Assembly: GCF_024362525.1 (NCBI RefSeq)
Contig: NZ_CP101459.1
Span: 558,001-622,000, forward strand
From: Natrononativus amylolyticus
GTDB lineage: Archaea; Halobacteriota; Halobacteria; Halobacteriales; Natrialbaceae
Direction of reading: 5' to 3'
DNA: 64,000 nt
Shown: one piece after another, positions 34,605-43,405 of the stretch
Numbering within the stretch: position 1 is the first letter of the stretch
How the letters are laid out: every line of letters begins with the position of its first letter
Notes under the pieces: model-generated
The model's database searches: none
What the model was told of the DNA's origin: nothing
Seen by the model: the letters and a program-made list of their open reading frames with translations, nothing else
Made by a program: the position numbers and the translations under genes

Positions 34605-35717
34605 ATGGATCGTGGGCGCGGGTTTCTTCTGAGCCTGCTGGTGATCGTCTCACTGTTCGTGTTCCTGATCATCCGGCCCTTCCTCGAGTACGTGCTGCTG
34701 GGGCTGATCCTCGCGTACGTCCTCTTTCCGCTCCACGTTCGTCTGGCCGACGCTCTCGAGCGCTATACGCCGATCGAACACTTCTCCGATCATCTCTCGG
34801 CGCTGACCCTGATCGCGGGTAGTCTCGTCGCGGTCGTGGTGCCGCTCACCTACGTACTGGTCGCGTTCGTCGCAGACCTCCAGGAACTCGCCGCCGGTGA
34901 GACGGGTCTCGAAACCGGCGTGATCGAAACGCAACTCGCCGAGGCGATGGGCGTGACCGTCGACCTCGAAGAAGTGGTCGCTCTCGGGGGCGAGTGGCTG
35001 TTCGGCGTGTTCTTCGGTGACGTCTCGGGGCTGTTTGCGACGATACTGCACTTCTCGCTCGGCGGGGCGTTGCTCCTGTTTCTAGTCTTTTACCTCCTGG
35101 TCGATGGGCCCGCGCTCGTGGCGTGGCTCACGGAGGCGAGTCCGCTCTCGCCGACGGTCAGTGAGACGCTCATCGCCCAGATCGACCGCACCACGTGGGG
35201 CGCCGTCGTCGGTCACGCCTTCGCCGCGGTCGTCCAGGCGCTGGTCGCCGGGATCGGCTTCTACGTGGTGGGCCTCCCGAACGTGGTGTTCTGGACATTC
35301 GTCATGGTCATCCTGGCGTTCTTGCCGCTGATCGGAGTGTTCATCGTGTGGGCGCCTGCGGCGGGGTACCTGTACCTGATCGGCGAACCCGGCGCGGCGG
35401 CCTTTCTGACCCTGTACGGGTTGCTCATCGTGAGCTTCATCGACTACTACGTACGACCGATCGTGATCGACTCGCGCGCCCAGCTCAACCCCGCGGTGAT
35501 TCTCATCGGCGTCTTCGGCGGCGTGTACACCCTCGGGTTCGTCGGCCTGTTCGTTGGCCCCATCCTCATCGGCGTCCTCGTCGCCATCGTCGAGACCTTC
35601 CGCACGGAGTACTACGCCGCCGAAGACGACCGGGAACTCGAGCGTCCGCAGTCCGCTGAGACCGGAGCCGTCACTAGCTCGTTCGAAGAATCCGAGGAGC
35701 ACAGGACTCCACAGTGA
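34605..35717 (+). CDS. AI-2E family membrane transporter
   Basis: A 370-residue polytopic protein with about eight membrane segments and the family core: a soluble loop between segments 3 and 4 (about 95-150), ending FYLLVDGP, and the C-terminal PNVVFWTFVMVILAFLPLIG, then IDYYVRPIVI and GVFGGVYTLGFVGLFVGPIL. The family includes TqsA, YdiK and archaeal Na+/H+ antiporters, so substrate is open. An acidic tail of about 30 residues follows the last helix. Monocistronic with its own TATA box. Confidence 0.88.
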   Translation: MDRGRGFLLSLLVIVSLFVFLIIRPFLEYVLLGLILAYVLFPLHVRLADALERYTPIEHFSDHLSALTLIAGSLVAVVVPLTYVLVAFVADLQELAAGETGLETGVIETQLAEAMGVTVDLEEVVALGGEWLFGVFFGDVSGLFATILHFSLGGALLLFLVFYLLVDGPALVAWLTEASPLSPTVSETLIAQIDRTTWGAVVGHAFAAVVQALVAGIGFYVVGLPNVVFWTFVMVILAFLPLIGVFIVWAPAAGYLYLIGEPGAAAFLTLYGLLIVSFIDYYVRPIVIDSRAQLNPAVILIGVFGGVYTLGFVGLFVGPILIGVLVAIVETFRTEYYAAEDDRELERPQSAETGAVTSSFEESEEHRTPQ

Positions 35718-35888
35718 GCTGGGAAGGTGTCTCATCGTCGGTGTCGACCGTCTAGAAACACAGTGGGAACCGGACGCCTGCTTTTATCGAATCCTGTCGG
35801 CTAGGCGATAAGTCTGGACCAGCGGAACCGAACGTGGTTTTCGCTTTCCCATGGCATATTATTGATTGCTACTACCAATTGCGTCAAG

Positions 35889-35896
35889 TTTATATG
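35889..35896 (+). promoter_or_regulatory. TATA box of the small membrane-protein gene at 35921
   Basis: TTTATATG about 25 nt before the ATG at 35921; leaderless arrangement. Confidence 0.55.
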
Positions 35897-35920
35897 TTCC
35901 AGAACACTGTAGTGTTAGCC

Positions 35921-36103
35921 ATGAAGGTAGGAATCCATCTTCTCGGCTGGCTGGTCGCGATCTTCGCTGTCGCCTCAGTCGCGTTCTCGATCAGTAGTGG
36001 AGAGCCAACGGTCATTCTCGACCAGTTCCTGGTCGTGGGAGTGGTCGGGTTGAGTACCTTGTTACTCCTGCGGTTCTCACGACGGGTCGCAGTCTCCCGG
36101 TGA
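35921..36103 (+). CDS. Two-segment small membrane protein (60 aa)
   Basis: A 60-residue protein with two hydrophobic segments (GIHLLGWLVAIFAVASVAFS and LDQFLVVGVVGLSTLLLL) and a basic end RFSRRVAVSR. The ATG at 35921 is supported by a TATA box 25 nt upstream. The frame is open further upstream but that part precedes the promoter. It converges with the Bat-type regulator gene, 41 nt away. Unknown function. Confidence 0.65.
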   Translation: MKVGIHLLGWLVAIFAVASVAFSISSGEPTVILDQFLVVGVVGLSTLLLLRFSRRVAVSR

Positions 36104-36144
36104 CCCGATGACGGCCACCTATCCGAAGGAGGGGACGCGGTTCC

Positions 36145-36879
36145 CTACCGTGACGACTCCTCCGGTAGCGTGACGTTCGGAAGCGTCGAGTGACACAGCG
36201 CGCCGATCGACCGGCGCAACCGCTGGGAGATCGCCGATTTCGACACGTCGGCTTCCTCTGCCAGCTCCAGTTGCGAGACCCGTCGCGGGGTCTCGAAGTA
36301 GCCGCTCTCGTAAGCCTTCGCGAGCAGTTGTTGCTGTTTCGGTGTCAAACCGAGAACGTCGTCTTCCGTCCCGGTATTCGTCTCGAGAAGCGCCAGTACG
36401 TGTACCGAAATTCCCGCGTCCGTACAGAGTCGATTGAACTCGAGCAACTCCTCCCGCCCGGGAAACCGCAGTGACAGCGTCCATCCCTCGATGTCGCACT
36501 CCCTGTTGAGCACACGACCGAGTGTTCGTACCGTCAGCGGCATGAAGTGGAGGACCTCGTCCGTCAGTTCGGTTCGGTAAACGCACCGATCCGAGTAGAC
36601 GCCGACGCGATCGGTGTTCGTGACCGTTGGATCGTCATCGAGAGCGTCTTCGAACGCGGTCAGTTGGTCCTCCGGCCCCCGTGCAGTAAAGAACACTGTC
36701 TCCGTCGAGGTTGCCTGATCGGTGGACTCGTAGTCGGGTGTCACCACGACGTTCGGACAGCCACGGAGTGACGCCTGAAGGGCGAGTTGTGGGTGGGTCA
36801 ACCTGATTTCCGCCAACAACGCTGTCGGATCGTCGTCCGGATCGACCTCCGTATCGTGGTGGATGGAATGGGCACTCAT
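36145..36879 (-). CDS. Bat-type HTH_10 transcriptional regulator
   Basis: A 244-residue regulator without sensor modules. The N-terminal two thirds form the Bat-associated linker (TLSLRFPGREELLEFNRLCT at about 134-153). The C-terminal HTH_10 starts LTPKQQQLLAKAYESGYFET and continues VSQLELAEEADVSKSAISQR (about 180-228), the same fold as in the multidomain regulator at 2730. The start lies downstream of an AT-rich promoter region (36920-37015). Target genes unknown; no adjacent operon partner on the minus strand. Confidence 0.88.
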   Translation of the reverse strand: MSAHSIHHDTEVDPDDDPTALLAEIRLTHPQLALQASLRGCPNVVVTPDYESTDQATSTETVFFTARGPEDQLTAFEDALDDDPTVTNTDRVGVYSDRCVYRTELTDEVLHFMPLTVRTLGRVLNRECDIEGWTLSLRFPGREELLEFNRLCTDAGISVHVLALLETNTGTEDDVLGLTPKQQQLLAKAYESGYFETPRRVSQLELAEEADVSKSAISQRLRRSIGALCHSTLPNVTLPEESSR

Positions 36880-37146
36880 GGTTCGTCGGTCGGATCGGGT
36901 GACCTACGTTCCGTGTTCGTTCTCGAGATAGATAAATACACCAGATATTTAGATTAAATATGTGTATTGATATAGCATAAAACAACACTCTCGTATTTTT
37001 ATAATTCTGCGGATCCTTTCGAAATCATTGGAAATGGCCATTGGAAACGAATTGGTCGCAACTCGAGGAAGACGAAGAAACAATCGATGAGCAGGATCTG
37101 TCGAGTGAGAGGAACACTCTCCTCACAGCGCCGAGAAAGTGAGGGT
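36880..37146. other. AT-rich promoter region of the Bat-type regulator
   Basis: 36930-37010 is strongly AT-rich, with several TATA-like blocks (ATAAATACAC, TATTTAGATTAAATATG, ATATAGCATAAAA). It probably contains the promoter of the regulator gene on the minus strand. No gene recognised. Confidence 0.5.
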
Positions 37147-37337
37147 ATGGCTCCATCCGAGAACAGGTCGTTCCAGGTCGCTAACCAGGTGGTTGAGCCT
37201 GGGGAGAAAGCACGACTGACGTACCCTTAGTTCACGTTGACGAGACGCTGGAGGGGCTGATCGACGAGTGGATCGCCCACGGGGTATTCGACGAGTACCG
37301 GCCCGGTGGGTTCCAGCCCCCACGGACGCCGGTGTGA
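37147..37337 (+). pseudogene. Frameshifted gene remnant (low confidence)
   Basis: From the ATG at 37147 one frame reads APSENRSFQVANQVVEPGEK then ARLTYP and stop. An overlapping frame continues LVHVDETLEGLIDEWIAHGV and FDEYRPGGFQPP to a stop at 37335. Each part has halophilic coding character, and they join within a few bases, so one gene with a frameshift is plausible. The family is not recognised. Confidence 0.3.
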
Positions 37338-37456
37338 CACCGGTTAGCGGGGCGGGAATACACGAACTAAAAACGGGTCGTGCGGGTTGCTTCTTCGATT
37401 TCCAATGTGTGGGAATCTCACGGTCGAATGCGACAAGTGGCGTCTCGAGAACCGGG

Positions 37457-37750
37457 CTACTCGCGGTCGATCGTCACGCGGTTGCCGTCGACGCGAACCG
37501 TATACTCGCCGATCGAAAACGTGATCGCGAGCTCGCCCTCGGTCGCGAGCGTATCCAGCGCGTCGGGGTTGATCTGCTCGTAGAGGGTCGTCCCGAGGAC
37601 AGTCGAGACCTCTCTCGGATCGACGTCCTCGATGGCTGCGACGGCATCGACGATCGCGATACTCGGAGCGATCTCCGCCCAGTCGTGTTCGGCGTGGACG
37701 GGCAGTGCTCCGCTGTCTGACACACTCATTGGATACGTCCAAGCGGTCAT
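37457..37750 (-). CDS. HalOD1 output-domain protein
   Basis: A 97-residue protein that is almost only a HalOD1 (halobacterial output) domain: SIAIVDAVAAIEDVDPREVS at about 31-50, then INPDALDTLATEGELAITFS and a last strand YTVRVDGNRVTI. Stand-alone HalOD1 proteins are thought to be signal outputs of two-component systems. The start could be 37750 (MTAWTYPM) or 37729 (MSVSDSG); the shorter is the usual form. The gene ends in TAG at 37457. Divergent from the zinc-finger gene at 37997. Confidence 0.82.
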   Translation of the reverse strand: MTAWTYPMSVSDSGALPVHAEHDWAEIAPSIAIVDAVAAIEDVDPREVSTVLGTTLYEQINPDALDTLATEGELAITFSIGEYTVRVDGNRVTIDRE

Positions 37751-37996
37751 TCTATGTAAATTCGGTGAAACGGGTGCAAACTCACGACCAGTTGGGTGGG
37801 TCGTGTACGCGGCTGCCCGCTCGAGTGTTCCGACTACGGGGAGACGTGTCGAGCAGCGGGTGACCGCGGTCCACAGCCAACTGGTGCCTGTGTGTCGCAA
37901 CGGTCGGAACCCGTCCACAACCTCTCGCGTCGCCACCAGTTCTGAAATCCTGAACTTTCCGGATGGTTTTATTGTACAGCCCTGTGTACTGCTTCC

Positions 37997-38251
37997 ATGG
38001 CCCAACAGAAGGAATCGAACGAAGGAACAGTCCCCTGTCTCGTCTGTCGCGGCCGCTACAACTACTTGACCTCCGGCCACCTCTCGTCACCGAGATGTAA
38101 ACCCGGCAGACCCGCCGATATCGCGTCGTACCGAGTGTGGGTCTCCAAACAGTATGACATCGATATGGACGATCCGATTTTTCAACGAAACCAGATCCAG
38201 AACCCCGAAAACTACGCGAAACACGCAGAGCGCCTTGGGCTCCCAAAATAG
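37997..38251 (+). CDS. Small zinc-finger protein (84 aa)
   Basis: An 84-residue protein with CLVCRGRYNYLTSGHLSS near residue 14, a C-x2-C...H pattern resembling MucR/Ros-like fingers, followed by a helical region (IASYRVWVSKQYDIDMDDPI). Basic compared with its neighbours. An AT block GGTTTTATTG near 37963 lies about 30 nt upstream and may be its TATA box. The role is unknown; DNA binding is possible. Confidence 0.65.
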   Translation: MAQQKESNEGTVPCLVCRGRYNYLTSGHLSSPRCKPGRPADIASYRVWVSKQYDIDMDDPIFQRNQIQNPENYAKHAERLGLPK

Positions 38252-38347
38252 GAGATTCTGTCTCAACCGGCCGCCGCTCCTCGAAACTCTGCCCCCGTCC
38301 GTCCACCGCTTCCGTCTTCTACCCGTCTACCGGTTACTGGCGACGGG

Positions 38348-39097
38348 CTACTCTCCGTCGTCGCCTCCGACTCCTGGCGGCCAGTCGTCGTCACCGGCGG
38401 ATCCGAACGGGAAATCGTCGAAGTCGGGCCCTGCGGGGCCGTCATCGGTACCCGACCCCGGCGGGAAGTCGTCGAAATCGGGCCCGGGAGCAGAATCGTC
38501 CGACTCGAGTCCGGGCGGGAAGTCGTCGAACGCCGGCCCCGGCGGGCCGTCATCGGCGTCCGTCCCCGGCGGGGCCTCCTCGAGATCGAGTTCCGAGGGA
38601 GTATCGTCCCCGTCGGTTTCCGGCGGGACGTCGTCGGGCGCCGAGGGGACGTCGTCACTCGAGTCGGAGTCGTCCGCCACGGCCGGCGGTTCGACATCGA
38701 CCGCCCCGTCGTCGCTCTCGGATTCGGCATCCCCCGCGGATTCGTCGTCGGTCCCGGAGTCAGCCCCTCCAGCCGCAGCGTCGCCGTCGCCGTCGGCAGC
38801 ATCCGTTTCCGCCGGCTCGTCGGCACTGTCTGTGGTCTCGGCGCTCGCGTCCGGCTCGTCACCGCCGTCGACCTCGGCATCCGTCACTCCCACCTCGCCG
38901 TCCGCAGTCGCCTCCGGGGCGGTCTCGTCGGCGACCGCCTCGAGGTCGGTGGTGTTGGCGTCGTCCTCCGGGACGGGGTCGTCTCCCGGGAACATCTCCG
39001 GGACCACCAGCCACGTCAGCGCGAGCATCGTGAGCCCGATGAGACACAGCGGAACGAGCATCCCCACGATCGACGGCTCCGGATCGACTCGAGCCAT
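38348..39097 (-). CDS. Membrane-anchored acidic protein with 18-residue tandem repeats
   Basis: A 249-residue protein: one N-terminal membrane segment (IVGMLVPLCLIGLTMLALTW, about 9-28), then a very acidic Asp/Glu/Ala/Ser-rich domain. The last 71 residues are three and a part copies of an 18-residue unit of the form xxxDDxxPGPxFDDFPPG. The DNA encoding them (38402-38563, period 54) is repeated too. Start at 39097 (MARVDPEPS) gives the shortest head; an in-frame ATG is at 39109. Disordered and probably surface-exposed or cytosolic depending on topology. No family recognised. Confidence 0.7.
   Translation of the reverse strand: MARVDPEPSIVGMLVPLCLIGLTMLALTWLVVPEMFPGDDPVPEDDANTTDLEAVADETAPEATADGEVGVTDAEVDGGDEPDASAETTDSADEPAETDAADGDGDAAAGGADSGTDDESAGDAESESDDGAVDVEPPAVADDSDSSDDVPSAPDDVPPETDGDDTPSELDLEEAPPGTDADDGPPGPAFDDFPPGLESDDSAPGPDFDDFPPGSGTDDGPAGPDFDDFPFGSAGDDDWPPGVGGDDGE
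38402..38563 (-). repeat. Three tandem 54-bp repeats inside the acidic protein gene
   Basis: Each copy encodes DD-x2-PGP-x-FDDFP-x-G; the motif GGGAAGTCGTCGAA recurs on the + strand every 54 bp. A fourth, shorter and divergent copy follows at 38351-38401. Confidence 0.75.
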
Positions 39098-39459
39098 AGA
39101 ACGGCTCAAGGGACGAGGAGTGAGGTCATTAGTAATGGCAGAGTACAGGAATTAGGTCCTCGTGTGACCGTGGGCTGGCGGTTACGACCGACGCTGAGCC
39201 CGTGACTTCGGACTACCAAACGCCTTGGGTGCTTATAGAGCAACTGTCGACTCTCGCGGTCAACTCAGGCGCCATCTCGTCGACGACGAGAGTCTGACCA
39301 GCTTCCGGCGGTCACGGTAGTCGTCGTCTGCCACGCTCGAGACGGGGCGCGCAACGGTTAACCGCGTCGCGAGCCTACTGGTCTGTGATTCCAGGGCAGG
39401 AACGCAAGGCCTCTTTCTTTCCTTGTCGCGTGCTCGAAGAATCAACTGGAGTGACACGA
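39098..39459. other. Intergenic, no supported gene
   Basis: GC-rich spacer between divergent genes. A minus frame 39260-39457 lacks conserved features. Poly-pyrimidine CTCTTTCTTTCC near 39412 lies just before the cupin start. No clear TATA box. Confidence 0.4.
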
Positions 39460-39930
39460 ATGGCTACAAAAAGTAACACGCAGAACGGCCCCGTCCAGGC
39501 GGTCGAACTGTACCAGTTCGACGGGGCAGACGTCTGGCAAGAGGGCGACGACCGGGCGCAAATACGCGGCTACTTCCCGCTCTCGCCGGGTACGCCGAAC
39601 GCCAGTGAGGTGTCCGGAGACGACCTCATGCTCGTCTGCATCGAGATCGAACCCGGAAACTACCTCCCGTCCCACCGGGATAGCAACGAGGAACTCCTCC
39701 TCGTCACCGCCGGAACGGTCGAGGCGACGATCGGCGAGGAGTCGGTGGAACTCTCGAACGGCGCGTGTGCGATCGTCCCCGAGATGGTTCCTCACGGACT
39801 GCGAAACACGGGCGAAACGACGGCACGCGTCGTCGGGGTCTTTCCGAACGACGAACTGACGGCGACGTTCGAAGAGACTCTGATGCCGTTCGGAACCGAC
39901 GTGGTCACCATCGGCGGCGACACCAGCTGA
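39460..39930 (+). CDS. Cupin-domain protein
   Basis: A 156-residue single-domain cupin. Motif 1 is PGNYLPSHRDSNEELLLVTA (about 67-86) with GTVEATIG; motif 2 is NGACAIVPEMVPHGLRNTGE (about 106-125). The usual HxH pair of motif 1 is reduced to one His (SHRD) with a Glu, and motif 2 has its His (PHGL). Cupins of this kind act as small dioxygenases, isomerases or binding modules. The ATG at 39460 starts a polar head. Monocistronic; converges with the halocyanin gene. Confidence 0.82.
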   Translation: MATKSNTQNGPVQAVELYQFDGADVWQEGDDRAQIRGYFPLSPGTPNASEVSGDDLMLVCIEIEPGNYLPSHRDSNEELLLVTAGTVEATIGEESVELSNGACAIVPEMVPHGLRNTGETTARVVGVFPNDELTATFEETLMPFGTDVVTIGGDTS

Positions 39931-40019
39931 GCCGCAGGTCTCTTCGGACGACCCGTCCGTTTTTTCGACTTCCTGGGTACCACACCGGGAGGCCACCGGC
40001 GTACAGCCGTAGACGCGGG

Positions 40020-40517
40020 CTACTCCTCGAGGACGACTGCGCCTTTCATCCCCTGCGTGCGGTGGGGTTCACAGACGTAGAGGTACGTCCCCGGCTCGTC
40101 GTCCTCGAAGTCGTGTTCGAACGTGACCCCCTCCTCGTCCTCGAGGTCGCTCTCGAAAACGGGCTCGTCCGCCTCGGTTGCGTCGTCGATCTCCTCCTCT
40201 TCTTCGTCTTCGGGAGCGTGCACGACGTTGTGGACGCCGCCCTCGCCGGTCCACTCCCAGGTGACGGTCGTCTCCTGGCTGATCCGAATCGCGGGTGGCT
40301 CGAACTCGAACCCGTCGTCGCCGGTTCCGACCTCGACGGTGACTTCCTCGTCGTCGGTCAGGTCCTCGGTCTCCTCGTAGTTCTCGACGTCGTCGAACCA
40401 CTCGCCGTAGTCCGGTTCCTCGTCGTCGTCCTGGGCGGCGACGACTCCGGTGGTCGTTCCGAGAGCGACACCCGCGCCGATCGTCTTCAGTATCGTTCGT
40501 CTGTCAATTGATTCCAT
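40020..40517 (-). CDS. Halocyanin-like blue copper protein
   Basis: A 165-residue exported electron carrier. The head carries a Tat-like motif (DRRTILKTIGAG) and an A-x-A cleavage zone (VVAAQ near 29). Very acidic linker, then a plastocyanin fold with the copper ligands His96 (GGVHNVV), Cys149 (YVCEPH), His152 and Met157. An unusual 25-residue acidic insert (APEDEEEEEIDDATEADEPV) separates strands after His96. No lipobox Cys, so probably soluble in the pseudoperiplasm. Monocistronic. Confidence 0.86.
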   Translation of the reverse strand: MESIDRRTILKTIGAGVALGTTTGVVAAQDDDEEPDYGEWFDDVENYEETEDLTDDEEVTVEVGTGDDGFEFEPPAIRISQETTVTWEWTGEGGVHNVVHAPEDEEEEEIDDATEADEPVFESDLEDEEGVTFEHDFEDDEPGTYLYVCEPHRTQGMKGAVVLEE

Positions 40518-40664
40518 AGTGAACCGGCGACCGCGAACGACAAGAAGCCGAAACCTCCACTAGCAAGCCAGCCGGCCGATCGGCAGACGGCGGGGTCCAC
40601 TAGAACGGCCTCCTCTCGAACCTGCGGGATACCGGGGAACGTGCTTTCGAGACAGTTTCCAGCC

Positions 40665-42014
40665 TCACATCTGCCGTCCGGGGTGCTCGTCGGCCAGCCG
40701 TCGACGTCCGAGTACGTTCTCGCGGAGGGTCTCTCTTTCGTAGGACTCCCGAATCAGGCCACGCTCGCGCAAAACCGGGACCACGAGGTCGACGAAGTTC
40801 CGAAGCGTACCCGGCCGGGTAACCTCCTTGAGATTGAAGCCGTCGACGCCGACCTCCTCGCGCCAGGACTCGAGTTCGTCGGCCACCTGTTCGGGCGAAC
40901 CGACGATTACGGGCGAGGTCGAACCCAGTCCCGCGAACCTGGCCGCTTCGCCGACGGTCCACTCGCGTTCGTCGTTCGTCGTAAAGGCGTTCATCGCCCC
41001 CTGGATGGCCTCGGTTTCTATGTGTTCGATCGGCTGGTCGGCCTCGAGTTCCGAGAGGTCCATGTCGAGAAAGCCGCTCAGCAGCGAGAGGGTGCCCTCG
41101 ACGCTGACGTGTTCCGTGTAGGTCTCGTACTTCTCGCGGGCGATAGCCTCGCTCTCGCCGGTGATGACGACGATCCCGGGGAAGAACTTGAGCGAGTCGG
41201 GGTCTCGGCCGTGACTCGCGGCGCGTTCGCGCATGTCCGTTACGTAGTCGCGGGTCGCCGCCTTCGTCGGCTGGGAGACGAACACCGCCTCGGCGTTTCG
41301 AGCGGCGAACTCGCGGCCGCGGTCGGAGGACCCTGCCTGGTAGAGGACGGGCGTCCGCTGGGGGGAGGGTTCACAGCCGTGGGGGCCGGGCACCGAGAAG
41401 TACTCGCCCTCGAAGTCGATCGCCGACACCTTTTCGGGGTCGGTGTAGGTGCCGGCCTCGCGGTCGCGGACGACGGCGTCGTCCTCCCAGGAGCCCTCCC
41501 AGAGCCGATAGCAGACCGCCATGAACTCGTCGGCGCGGTCGTAGCGCTCGTCGTGGTCAACCCGACCCTCGAGGCCGAGGTTTTCGGCCGCGCTCTCGAG
41601 GTACGACGTCACGATGTTGAAGGCGATCCGGCCGTCGGTGACGTGATCGAGCGTCGAGAGCTCGCGGGCGAGCTGGTAGGGGTGGGTGTAGGAGGTCGAG
41701 CGGGTGATCGCGAAGCCGACGTGGTCGGTTACCTCGGCCATCGCGGGCACCAGCGCCTGTGGGGCGTTCGAAGGGGTCTGGATCGCCCGCCGAATCGCTG
41801 GATCGCGGCTGTCGCCGTAGACGTCGTAGATGCCGCGGACGTCGGCGAAGAAGATGGCGTCGAGGCCGCCGCGTTCGGCCGTTCGAGCGACCTCGGTCCA
41901 GTACTCGCGGTCGGTGTAGCGGTGGGACTGGTCACCGGGAATCGTCCAGGTGCCCGGCGAGACGTGCTCGACGGAGTTCATCGTGAAGAGATTGAAGTGC
42001 AGCGGCTCGCTCAT
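40665..42014 (-). CDS. FMN-dependent monooxygenase, NtaA/SnaA/DszA type
   Basis: A 449-residue bacterial-luciferase-fold enzyme of the NtaA-SnaA-SoxA(DszA) family. It begins LHFNLFTMNSVEHVSPGTW and has RYTDREYWTEVARTAERGG, IFFADVRGIYDVYG, a TSYTHPYQLAREL segment and DGRIAFNIVTSYLESAAENL, all typical. It uses FMNH2 from a separate reductase to oxidise nitrilotriacetate-like or sulfur compounds. No flavin reductase is adjacent. Length normal. Confidence 0.87.
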   Translation of the reverse strand: MSEPLHFNLFTMNSVEHVSPGTWTIPGDQSHRYTDREYWTEVARTAERGGLDAIFFADVRGIYDVYGDSRDPAIRRAIQTPSNAPQALVPAMAEVTDHVGFAITRSTSYTHPYQLARELSTLDHVTDGRIAFNIVTSYLESAAENLGLEGRVDHDERYDRADEFMAVCYRLWEGSWEDDAVVRDREAGTYTDPEKVSAIDFEGEYFSVPGPHGCEPSPQRTPVLYQAGSSDRGREFAARNAEAVFVSQPTKAATRDYVTDMRERAASHGRDPDSLKFFPGIVVITGESEAIAREKYETYTEHVSVEGTLSLLSGFLDMDLSELEADQPIEHIETEAIQGAMNAFTTNDEREWTVGEAARFAGLGSTSPVIVGSPEQVADELESWREEVGVDGFNLKEVTRPGTLRNFVDLVVPVLRERGLIRESYERETLRENVLGRRRLADEHPGRQM

Positions 42015-42106
42015 TGGACGTTCGTTTTCGGCGCCCGGGTAAAAGAGGAGGTGACACCGGTAAGCGAGGAACCCCCTCGAGGAACCAGGCGGCGGTCAGG
42101 GCCGAT

Positions 42107-43339
42107 TCAGCACGAACAGTAGTAGTCGGGACCGCCGAACTCCGTCTCGAGCAACTGGAGTGTCGGGCCCGGGTCGGAGGGTCGGTAGACGCCGGTGGTC
42201 AGCCCCTGGGCGGTCTCGAACTCGCCCGAAAGCAGCGCCCGCCACTCGTCGTTCGAGAGGACGTCGGTAGCGGTGGGATCGCTCGCGAGTCCCGCCAGGT
42301 AATCCCGGAGGTAGACCCACCGCGTCTCCTCGACCGGACCGGAGTCGTAGGGCTCGCCGACGGCCTCGGCATACGCTGCATAGGGGAGGTTCGCGCCGGC
42401 TTCGACCGGCATCGAGATCCACTTCCAGGGGCGGGTGTTGATGTCGAGCAGGACGTACTCCTCGCGGGTTTCGTCGTAGACGAACTCGGCTTCGCTGATC
42501 CCGTGGTAGCCCGCGGTCTCGAGGATCGAACGGGCGCGCTCCTCGAGAACGGGGTCGGACACCGTGTCGACGACACAGGAGGTGCCGTAGGCGCGTGGAT
42601 ATCGGACGCGGGCGTTGCCGACGACGCCTGTCGTCTCCCCGTCGGGGGCGACGTAGGAGGCGAACGACCGGTCCTTCCCGGTCGCGATCGGGACTTTCTC
42701 CTGGGCCATCACCCGCACACCCGCCTCATCGGCGCGGGAAACGACTTCCTCGAACTCGGCGGCGTCGCCCACCTCGACGACGTTCGTCCCCAGTAGCTCC
42801 TCGAACTCGCGTTTGCGCGCGGGCTTGACGACGAACGGGTAGCCGAGTCGGTCGGCGGCCGTCTCCGGGTCGACCTCCGAAAGGCGGTACGTCTCGGGGT
42901 AGGGAACCTCGAGTTCCTCGGCGAGGGCGTACAACGACTCCTTGTCCAGGACGGCCTCGATTACGCTCCGGTCGGCGAAGGGACGCCTGACGCCGTCAGG
43001 CTCGCTGCCGGCGAAGGCGTGAACCCACTCGTCCATACAGGGGAAGGCGACCGGCTCGTGCTCGAGGACGGCGGCGATGCGTTCGACGTCCGCGCGAAAC
43101 GCCTCGGGGTCCTCGAGGGGAAAGCTTACCGCGCCCGCTGTGACGACGGCGTCGGTGTACGGCCCGACCCCGTCGCCGTTGCGATCGAGGGCGATAACCG
43201 GAACGTCGTGGGCGGCGAGCGCCCGCGCGACGCTACAGCCCGTGATGTGGGCGTTGGCGACGAGCGCTGGCGGGCGATCGAACGATCTCGCTGTGAGGGC
43301 ATCACAGAGGTCTGCTGTCGACTGAAACGAACTGGCCAT
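42107..43339 (-). CDS. ATP-grasp enzyme (carboxylate-amine ligase-like)
   Basis: A 410-residue ATP-grasp protein: N-terminal pre-ATP-grasp Rossmann-like domain (PPALVANAHITGCSVARALA), then VIEAVLDKESLYALAEELEV, YPFVVKPARK (ATP-binding Lys), GTSCVVDTV and the metal-binding segment EAEFVYDETREEYVLLDINT then RPWKW. Resembles carbamoyl-phosphate-synthase-like ligases and peptide ligases used in surface polymer or natural product synthesis. Starts possible at 43360 and 43339; I chose 43339 (MASSFQS). Nothing nearby shows the substrate. Confidence 0.78.
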   Translation of the reverse strand: MASSFQSTADLCDALTARSFDRPPALVANAHITGCSVARALAAHDVPVIALDRNGDGVGPYTDAVVTAGAVSFPLEDPEAFRADVERIAAVLEHEPVAFPCMDEWVHAFAGSEPDGVRRPFADRSVIEAVLDKESLYALAEELEVPYPETYRLSEVDPETAADRLGYPFVVKPARKREFEELLGTNVVEVGDAAEFEEVVSRADEAGVRVMAQEKVPIATGKDRSFASYVAPDGETTGVVGNARVRYPRAYGTSCVVDTVSDPVLEERARSILETAGYHGISEAEFVYDETREEYVLLDINTRPWKWISMPVEAGANLPYAAYAEAVGEPYDSGPVEETRWVYLRDYLAGLASDPTATDVLSNDEWRALLSGEFETAQGLTTGVYRPSDPGPTLQLLETEFGGPDYYCSC

Positions 43340-43405
43340 GGCTGTCGGTGGGGCGTCCACTCACAAAACCCACCGGTTTCCGGCATCGCGGGGAGTGGCG
43401 ATCGC

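Noticed and set aside
38402-38563. Tandem repeats considered as a CRISPR-like array
   Set aside because: The 54-bp units are contiguous, without unique spacers, and encode an in-frame 18-residue repeat.
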